From Lanius collurio (lineage: Eukaryota > Chordata > Aves > Passeriformes > Laniidae): a DNA stretch of 64,000 bases. Positions 63,464 through 64,000 of this stretch are shown here, one piece after another. The stretch lies in NCBI GenBank assembly GCA_020086605.1, contig JACBWW010000090.1, positions 392,001-456,000 of the forward strand, in the 5' to 3' direction. The translations under genes were made by a program, and so were the position numbers. The notes beneath the pieces were generated by a model that did not search any database, had not been told where the DNA came from, and saw only the letters and a list, made by a program, of their open reading frames with translations. Numbering within the stretch: the first letter of the stretch is position 1; each line of letters starts with the position of its first letter.

Positions 63464-63771
63464 CAAACCCCACGAGGGCAGGAGGAGGAAGGGAGTACCC
63501 CGGCTCGTCCGAGGTGATCCGCGAATCCAGCAGCACGACGGGCATGGTGGTTGGGATCGTGGCGGCGGCGGCGCTGTGCATCCTCATCCTCCTGTACGCC
63601 ATGTACAAGTACAGGAATCGAGACGAAGGATCCTACCACGTAGATGAGAGTCGAAACTACATCAGTAACTCAGCACAATCCAATGGGGCTGTGATCAAGG
63701 AGAAACAGCCCAACAGCGCTAAAAGTTCCAACAAAAACAAGAAAAATAAGGATAAGGAGTACTATGTCTGA
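63464..63771 (+). CDS. NRXN1: Neurexin-1 terminal coding exon (stalk end, TM helix, cytoplasmic tail)
   Basis: The last coding exon is shared by alpha, beta and gamma. Its acceptor is at 63463 (CTACCCACAG), and its first codon GCA (Ala) is split over the junction. It encodes 102 residues: a stalk segment ([18 protein letters not shown], then IRESSSTT), one transmembrane helix at about exon residues 27-48 ([20 protein letters not shown]), a basic juxtamembrane [14 protein letters not shown] region that in neurexins binds protein 4.1, and a tail ending EYYV, the class II PDZ ligand for CASK and Mint. The stop codon is TGA at 63769. The paralogue is NRXN1: [20 protein letters not shown] followed by [11 protein letters not shown] and [13 protein letters not shown] fits neurexin-1, not neurexin-2 or -3. 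No frameshift or missing motif is seen, and the tail has its usual length. Confidence 0.98.
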
Positions 63772-64000
63772 TCTCAACATCTAAAAGAACGCTTGTATAG
63801 AAATAGTCTTCATTTTATCTGAGACATAATACAAACTTATTTACTTTACTTTTTATGAAGCACATTCAAAAACAAACAAACAGAAAAGACAGGGAATGCA
63901 ATCAGAAAGGAAAGACTGTTTTTAAAAACAAGCATTTCATGCTCTTGTTTTTCAGAAACAGGAGCTGATAAATTCCCTAACATCCACAGTGTTTTCATTT
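63772..64000 (+). other. NRXN1: Start of NRXN1 3' UTR (continues beyond window)
   Basis: Sequence after the TGA is AT-rich and shows no AATAAA polyadenylation signal before the window ends, so cleavage lies further on. The long 3' UTR typical of NRXN1 is expected to continue downstream. Confidence 0.85.

Noticed and set aside
1..64000. CRISPR arrays, tRNA, rRNA and operons
   Set aside because: None seen; the window is intron-rich vertebrate DNA, and the short repeats present are microsatellites, a minisatellite and CR1 tails.

Overview
This window is vertebrate nuclear DNA, almost certainly from a bird. It is AT-rich and intron-dominated. The recognisable transposons are truncated 3' tails of CR1-type LINEs, the typical avian repeat, and its only clear protein-coding content is a few short spliced exons. 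No bacterial or viral gene is present. The exact species cannot be told from the sequence.

The window holds the 3' end of NRXN1 (neurexin-1) on the + strand. Three coding pieces are supported. (1) A 33-nt first coding exon at 13802-13834, reading MDMRWHCENSQ, is the unique N-terminus of the short neurexin-1 gamma isoform. It lies just downstream of a CpG island (about 13150-13640) that is the likely gamma promoter. (2) A shared stalk exon at 47920-48007 encodes the acidic two-cysteine loop; it carries two splice donors 9 nt apart, so the tripeptide GGL can be included or skipped. (3) The terminal exon, coding 63464-63771, encodes the membrane-proximal stalk, the single transmembrane helix, the cytoplasmic tail and the C-terminal EYYV PDZ ligand; it is followed by the start of the 3' UTR. 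All junction phases agree: exon 1 ends in phase 0, exon 2 starts in phase 0, and both alternative donors leave one base that pairs with CA of the last exon to give Ala. The predicted gamma protein is 139 aa, or 142 aa with GGL.

Layout: 1-13.1 kb is intron for the alpha/beta transcripts, with one CR1 tail at about 2.94-3.46 kb. 13.15-13.83 kb is the gamma promoter and first exon; it contains a 10-bp GC-rich tandem repeat and a 75-nt purine/G-rich tract immediately before the start codon. 13.8-47.9 kb is a 34-kb intron used by all isoforms, with simple repeats, one CpG cluster (about 19.4-19.7 kb), a short CR1 end and several adjoining acceptor/donor motifs that could be recursive splice sites. 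47.9-48.0 kb is the stalk exon, with an RBFOX-type TGCATG about 40 nt downstream. 48.0-63.5 kb is the last intron, with two antisense CR1 tails. 63.46-64.0 kb is the terminal exon.

No alpha/beta LNS-domain coding sequence was seen before 47.9 kb, so the preceding alpha/beta exon should lie upstream of the window. The two downstream exons serve alpha, beta and gamma alike. The gamma promoter makes a neurexin that lacks all LNS domains but keeps the Cys loop, membrane anchor and PDZ ligand.
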